This document shows, piece by piece, positions 59,746 through 64,000 of a stretch of DNA of 64,000 bases. The notes below the pieces were generated by a model. The model was given only the letters and a program-made list of their open reading frames with translations, was not told the DNA's origin and made no database searches. Within the stretch, counting starts at the first letter, position 1, and every line of letters starts with the position of its first letter. A program made the translations under genes and the position numbers. Source of the stretch: Unio delphinus (lineage: Eukaryota > Mollusca > Bivalvia > Unionida > Unionidae); the NCBI GenBank assembly GCA_029339505.1, contig JAQISU010000345.1:819501-883500 (forward strand), written 5' to 3'.

Positions 59746-61158
59746 TTACATGTTTTCCACTGGTGCATCTACCACTCTCATTCTTCCACCAACACCTTCA
59801 AGTAGCATTGATTTATCACTGAGAATGACAGCAACCGCTCTATAATCAGCAATACCACCACGAGTCACATTAGCTCTAAAGTGTATATCAACGACGGATT
59901 GTCTTGTTAAATCGAGATGTTCCAGCGAAAAGTAATAGATCGGATACAGATTCTTAAAATCATATTGTGATATTTGCAAACCAGTATCGACATTTTGGTC
60001 GCGTGCCATAAATGACAACAGACGATGATAAACTCGTGCAATATGATTTTCGGTGTAATTAAGTTGTATATCCTCGGATGGTTCCTGCTGGCCGTTTATT
60101 CTCAGTGAGACGTCTTTCACACCTAATTGATTAAATATCATATGACTGGAGAGTTGATTGCCAACTCGTGTGTTATCCTGTAACGCAATAAATATATGAC
60201 GTGGCGCAGAAACGCCTTGTTTTGATGCTAGGTTCCAAGTGAATAACCCGTTGATATTTGATTGTTTAACATCTGTACTCACGATTAGCCAACTTAGTAA
60301 TGATTTTCCTCCTTGGTCCATAAATGATAATAATCGTTCTTCTGCGGTGATTGCTGGAGTCAACACTGGCATCCGCAATGATATTTTTGTTAAATTGACT
60401 TTACCGGCATCAGCATTGGGATTTGCAGCATCTGCTGGAATCCTCCAGATTGCGTCGTTATCATCACTTTTTCGTACAAGCGATACTGTATGCTTCGCCC
60501 CGTAGATAACTTTTCTGACGTTTCTACAGAATCCAAATATGTGATGCAGTGGAATCGCGCATGAAAATGATTTACGCGCTCCTTGTAACATTGAAATACG
60601 TGTTGCAGCTCCTAGATTGAAATTAACATCATTGTTTATAATCATATCCTCGGCATCAATATTAGCATTACCAGCATTATTCTTTGGTCGTCTTACAACA
60701 AATTGATTTCCTCCAGCGGTATTTTTATTATCCTTTGCAAACATCATAGAAGGTCCTGCTGATCTTGTATAATCATCAGAATATCTCGCTAACCCGATTA
60801 TTGTTGTAGCCACATCAACATCGCGATCTATCGCCTCAATTTCTTTTCCATCAATGAGATATTTTGCACTCTCAAATAACGCCATGATACCATTATTGAC
60901 AAAACCCACTTGAGTACCAGCTGGATACGGTGCTGGTACAGCAGGAATATCAGCAGCTGTTACAAGTTCACCTTCGATTTCAATAAACGCTTCACAAGGC
61001 AAAAAGTATTTACTGGTATCATGGACTTGAAGATCGATTCTTGCTCGACTATTTGGGTATATTGCATGATAGGCGTAATATTGATAATCGCGTACAGAAT
61101 CATCCTTGCGAACTGGGGCATCTATATCAAACGCTGGATCAGGTGACCTTTTGAACAT
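59746..61158 (-). CDS. Major capsid protein, element D copy
   Basis: 470 residues, fully open, close to the C copy, including the NQFVVRRPKNNAG loop. The start is preceded by AATAGAATAAAATG, as in B and C. Confidence 0.86.
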   Translation of the reverse strand: MFKRSPDPAFDIDAPVRKDDSVRDYQYYAYHAIYPNSRARIDLQVHDTSKYFLPCEAFIEIEGELVTAADIPAVPAPYPAGTQVGFVNNGIMALFESAKYLIDGKEIEAIDRDVDVATTIIGLARYSDDYTRSAGPSMMFAKDNKNTAGGNQFVVRRPKNNAGNANIDAEDMIINNDVNFNLGAATRISMLQGARKSFSCAIPLHHIFGFCRNVRKVIYGAKHTVSLVRKSDDNDAIWRIPADAANPNADAGKVNLTKISLRMPVLTPAITAEERLLSFMDQGGKSLLSWLIVSTDVKQSNINGLFTWNLASKQGVSAPRHIFIALQDNTRVGNQLSSHMIFNQLGVKDVSLRINGQQEPSEDIQLNYTENHIARVYHRLLSFMARDQNVDTGLQISQYDFKNLYPIYYFSLEHLDLTRQSVVDIHFRANVTRGGIADYRAVAVILSDKSMLLEGVGGRMRVVDAPVENM

Positions 61159-61199
61159 TTTATTCTATTTATCAGAGTCTAAATCGCTATTTTCCATTT

Positions 61200-61637
61200 T
61201 CATCGTCGTAGTTTTTTAAAGCCACTTCCTGATATCATATTTGCAATATTGCTTTGGTCGGGGGTTAAAGCCATCGACGCTAATTTTTCGTCTACTGCGT
61301 TATTTATAATTCTACTAACACTTGCAGGCATTTCCGCTGTAGATGGCAATGGTACCGGTTTCTTTTTTCGTCTCACTAATGATGTTATTTTATTCTTCGC
61401 AGTTGAAAACGCTTTTCCAGCAAAATCTCCAACAGCACTAATACCCTTATCACGAATAACATCAATGGCTTTCATTCCTAGTTGTTTTGCCAACGGCATC
61501 ACTTTTGGAGCCATTCTCGCAAATAACCCTGCAATGGTATTGCCTAAACCATCTCCGTAGTATGCTCTATAAACCGGAAACCGTGAATTAACTACGTAGA
61601 CGGGGGTTGGTTTATCATGATTGTAGTGTATGATCAT
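61200..61637 (-). CDS. pVI-like minor virion protein, element D copy
   Basis: 145 residues, intact; same layout as B, with a GSGFKKLRR end identical to C. Confidence 0.62.
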   Translation of the reverse strand: MIIHYNHDKPTPVYVVNSRFPVYRAYYGDGLGNTIAGLFARMAPKVMPLAKQLGMKAIDVIRDKGISAVGDFAGKAFSTAKNKITSLVRRKKKPVPLPSTAEMPASVSRIINNAVDEKLASMALTPDQSNIANMISGSGFKKLRR

Positions 61638-61677
61638 TATTTGAAATCAGAAACAATTTTTCAATTGACTTTTCAAT

Positions 61678-62694
61678 TCAGTCACTATGATACCCATTTG
61701 CTAACTCGTCAATGAAATCTCGATATGTGCTGATATCCATGATACCACCCTGAAATAATCGTCTACAGATATCAGCTGCTTCATTAATTATTTCCGGTGA
61801 GTTATTTCCAGCTCGGAAACCTCCTACAAGAACTTCTAATCGTGATATATCATTGATAACACTACCAGGACATGTCGTGGTAGAGTCAAAGACATCCTTT
61901 GGATTTCCAATCGAATATCCTTTTCCGCTTGTTTCCTCAGTTGTACCAGTTGCGCCCTCACTATCATCAAGTAATTTCCTTTGTCGGCCTCGACTTTGCT
62001 GTTTTTGTATACCATAGCTATCAACTCCTGCTTTAAAAGTTCTGTACTCAATTGTATCCTTTTTCAAATTACCAGTAATCTCCTTGTTTATTTTATACAA
62101 CCAATCTACCCAGTCGTCTCGTTTAATTCTACTGTTTTTATACTCGTCTTTTAAAAACTCTTCCCTTGAATAATATTTTTGGATAGCGAAAATGCCAAAA
62201 TCTGCATAATCGTTGGGTTTTATTAATTCAGGTCGTTTGATTTCTGTTATAGCTCCTTCGGTGAATTTGTCTATAAAGGGGATACCTTTTGGGGTGACGA
62301 CATCAACAGGTTGTGGTTCAGGCGCAGAATCATCAATATCAGCTAATTGTTCATACTCGCGCTGAGTTTTTATATCACTGGATAACTGTTGTATCCCTGC
62401 GCGTGTTTGTCCGGTCTCTGCTGCTATCTTTTCAAGCGTATCAAGCAGCGGCGCCTTCTTTACTCGTTCTCGCTCAGGAATATCTCCGTATATCGCTGCT
62501 TCAGTTAACTTTTTCACATCTTTGGTCGCACTTGTTATCGGAGTAAACAGTTGTTCACTTGACACAGAAAAGTCAGTCTGCGCTTGTTGTCGTTGTTGCA
62601 GTTTATTCCGTACAGAGTCACGAATTGGTACAAATCTCCTGATTGCATCCAGTCGTTCACGAGCCAATCGGGTTGTTAATGCTTCATTGACCAT
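61678..62694 (-). CDS. Virion-type protein, element D copy
   Basis: 338 residues, intact. The N-terminal MVNEALTTRLARERLDAI block and the C-terminal VINDISRLEVLVGGFRAGNN domain are conserved. The middle keeps the KPNDYADFGIFA-QKYYSREEF region seen in A and B but lost from C, so the middle has been replaced in C. The GKGYSIG motif takes the place of GSGLQ. Confidence 0.7.
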   Translation of the reverse strand: MVNEALTTRLARERLDAIRRFVPIRDSVRNKLQQRQQAQTDFSVSSEQLFTPITSATKDVKKLTEAAIYGDIPERERVKKAPLLDTLEKIAAETGQTRAGIQQLSSDIKTQREYEQLADIDDSAPEPQPVDVVTPKGIPFIDKFTEGAITEIKRPELIKPNDYADFGIFAIQKYYSREEFLKDEYKNSRIKRDDWVDWLYKINKEITGNLKKDTIEYRTFKAGVDSYGIQKQQSRGRQRKLLDDSEGATGTTEETSGKGYSIGNPKDVFDSTTTCPGSVINDISRLEVLVGGFRAGNNSPEIINEAADICRRLFQGGIMDISTYRDFIDELANGYHSD

Positions 62695-62976
62695 TATTTA
62701 AAAACAGAAACAATTTTTCAATTGCAAAACAATTTTTCAATACCGACCTAACACCATCGTGGAAGTGTTTTAACATCTCTATCAATGATGGGGAAAGTGA
62801 CATAATTGTATATAAAAATAATTAATATCACACTTTCCCCACTTTTCCATTTGATCAATCCGAACCAGCCATCAATTTTTTATTCACTGATTTCAACAGT
62901 TTTAATCAAAAAATGCTAAAAAAAAATTAAAATCTCTATGAGGGACGGTCACAATCAAATAATGATAAATGGTCAA
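62695..62976 (-). promoter_or_regulatory. Gene-free spacer of element D
   Basis: Shorter than in C. It has AATTGCAAAACAATTT-type palindromes just before the virion-protein start and an AT-rich stretch. No clear repeats. Confidence 0.35.
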
Positions 62977-63333
62977 TCAAAATTGTTCATTTTCTTGAAT
63001 TAACGCCTGTAGGTTTCTAACTTTAGAATTAACCTCCTTTTTCAATTCGTATTCGTACCCCAATTCTTTTCGTATTCGTTCTACGATGGTATACAACGGA
63101 GCGAACACACTTACGTCACTGGAAAATGCGAGAGAGTCCCGAATAGAATTCTGAATTCTTTTGATGAGCGCATACTTCTTTGGTAGCATATACTTGTTAG
63201 TGCTAACTCCGTATTCTATATCCTGAAAATCAGACATGATTTGATCAGGATTTAACCCATCTGATAGTTCAATATCCCAACTTTTCAATTTTGAAATCTC
63301 GGATATGATGCTATTCATGTTTTCAGAATTCAT
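62977..63333 (-). CDS. Conserved 118-residue protein, element D copy
   Basis: 118 residues from MNSENMNSII at 63333; the open frame extends upstream to 63378 but the other copies fix this start. Intact. Confidence 0.78.
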   Translation of the reverse strand: MNSENMNSIISEISKLKSWDIELSDGLNPDQIMSDFQDIEYGVSTNKYMLPKKYALIKRIQNSIRDSLAFSSDVSVFAPLYTIVERIRKELGYEYELKKEVNSKVRNLQALIQENEQF

Positions 63334-63377
63334 TATTCTATAATAATGATATATTTCTAAATGAAAAATATGACGCA

Positions 63378-63869
63378 TTAGACGTAACTAAATCGAATTT
63401 TCTGTCCTGTCTTTTTTGAAATCGCCGTTTTGGTTATCCCCTCTGCAACTCTTCGTACTGAGGGTGGACAAATATCGAAGTGCCTACCGGCGCTGGTTAT
63501 TGATTGAAATATTTTTTCTTCATTAGTTATCGTATTCAAAGATTTCACAGGTCTCGCTTTTTTCGAGTATTTCCCAGTCCCCCCTCGTTCGGAATTTTCA
63601 CTTTGTGTGATAGCCTGCAGATTTGATAAAGAATTGTTTTTCGGATTAAAATCGATATGATCAATAACAAAATCATCCTCGATCAATCCATAAACACACT
63701 CAAATGCGAAACGATGATTGAGATAAGTTTTCTTTCCAGCACCAAACACCAAATACCCCATACCATTGTCAGCACCAACTGATTTCTTCAGTCTGCGGTT
63801 TCTTACAACACCATCACTGGATGCTTCATAATTTGTGATCACAGGGTGTGGTCTGAATTCTTGGTTCAT
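63378..63869 (-). CDS. NUMOD4-HNH-NUMOD1 endonuclease, element D copy
   Basis: 163 residues, intact, with DHIDFNPKNNSLSNLQAI and IFQSITSAGRHFDICPPSVR. Close to the C copy at 39998. Confidence 0.9.
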   Translation of the reverse strand: MNQEFRPHPVITNYEASSDGVVRNRRLKKSVGADNGMGYLVFGAGKKTYLNHRFAFECVYGLIEDDFVIDHIDFNPKNNSLSNLQAITQSENSERGGTGKYSKKARPVKSLNTITNEEKIFQSITSAGRHFDICPPSVRRVAEGITKTAISKKTGQKIRFSYV

Positions 63870-63883
63870 TCGTATACATAATA

Positions 63884-64000
63884 CTAGTGTTTGTCTAATT
63901 CATAGTTTGGTTTAATGATAAATCTTTCGATGTAGTCTTGAGGAGTTCTTATGATTTTATCCTTGATACTGACTTTGTCAGCGTCAAGAATACTGACTTT
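63884..64000 (-). CDS. Zinc-binding protein, C-terminal part, element D (cut by window end)
   Basis: The last ~38 codons (QDYIERFIIKPNYELDKH) correspond to the ends of 7730-8053 and 39603-39986. An Asp/Lys repeat (ILDADKVSIKDK) echoes the C copy. Confidence 0.75.
   Translation of the reverse strand, partial: KVSILDADKVSIKDKIIRTPQDYIERFIIKPNYELDKH

Larger units (their letters stand above)
54377..64000 (-). mobile_element. Element D: partial Polinton/adintovirus-like provirus, inverted
   Basis: The right end is at 54377 and the element runs beyond 64000. It holds the late block, the 118-residue gene, the NUMOD/HNH gene and the end of the zinc-protein gene. Most frames are open. Differences from A-C: enlarged fibre shaft with a different head, a divergent penton middle, protease catalytic changes and a tandem duplication at the fibre/membrane-protein junction. 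Confidence 0.92.

Overview
The window looks like animal (metazoan) nuclear DNA, AT-rich, crowded with minisatellites, LINE and SINE remnants and one plausible split exon. I lean to a marine invertebrate such as a mollusc, but this is weak: nothing here fixes the species. Set into this host DNA are four related copies of a ~15-16 kb integrated virus-like element of the Polinton/Maverick-adintovirus kind, called A, B, C and D below. B is nested inside A.

Layout. 1-1857 and 18304-24848: right-hand part of element A, split by B and full of lesions. 1858-18303: element B, a complete 16,446-bp copy with near-identical terminal inverted repeats and a GGATT target duplication. 24849-33665: host DNA with a 59-bp duplication, a decayed CR1-like LINE ending in (ATT)n, an RTE-like LINE fragment, a SINE remnant, a 49-bp minisatellite, a candidate exon (31505-31611), a 29-bp minisatellite and a 76-bp repeat. 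33666-48745: element C, complete in length (15,080 bp, TATTC duplication) but with many broken genes. 48746-54376: host DNA with a SINE, a tyrosine-recombinase-like remnant, 50-bp and 43-bp minisatellites and an (AT)n run. 54377-64000: element D, inverted and cut by the window edge.

Shared gene order, read in B's orientation: A32/FtsK-like packaging ATPase (-); zinc ribbon followed in the -1 frame by a phospholipase A2 domain (+); retrovirus-type DDE integrase (+); a ~1160-residue replicase joining a degenerate family-B-like polymerase palm, a superfamily-1 helicase and an HNH nuclease (-); zinc-binding protein (+); free-standing NUMOD/HNH endonuclease (+, or a 2.4-kb repeat-rich insert in its place); 118-residue protein (+); virion-type protein with a conserved C-terminal domain (+); pVI-like protein (+); double-jelly-roll-type major capsid protein (+); hydrophobic tail-repeat protein (+); adenovirus-type cysteine protease (+); fibre-like protein (+); two-helix membrane protein (+) overlapping a penton/minor capsid protein (+). 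This would supply integration, DNA replication, genome packaging, capsid assembly and maturation, and a route through a membrane (PLA2).

Most unusual: the polymerase-helicase-HNH fusion replacing a stand-alone protein-primed PolB; termini whose outer ~160-250 bp block is itself bounded by mirror copies of the tip, so that each end could fold into a hairpin; 5-bp target duplications; two poly-A -1 frame junctions; and short palindromes spread between late genes and also inserted in frame inside genes. B is the least damaged copy; A and C are decayed; D keeps most frames open but has lost two catalytic protease residues and carries a remodelled fibre and penton.
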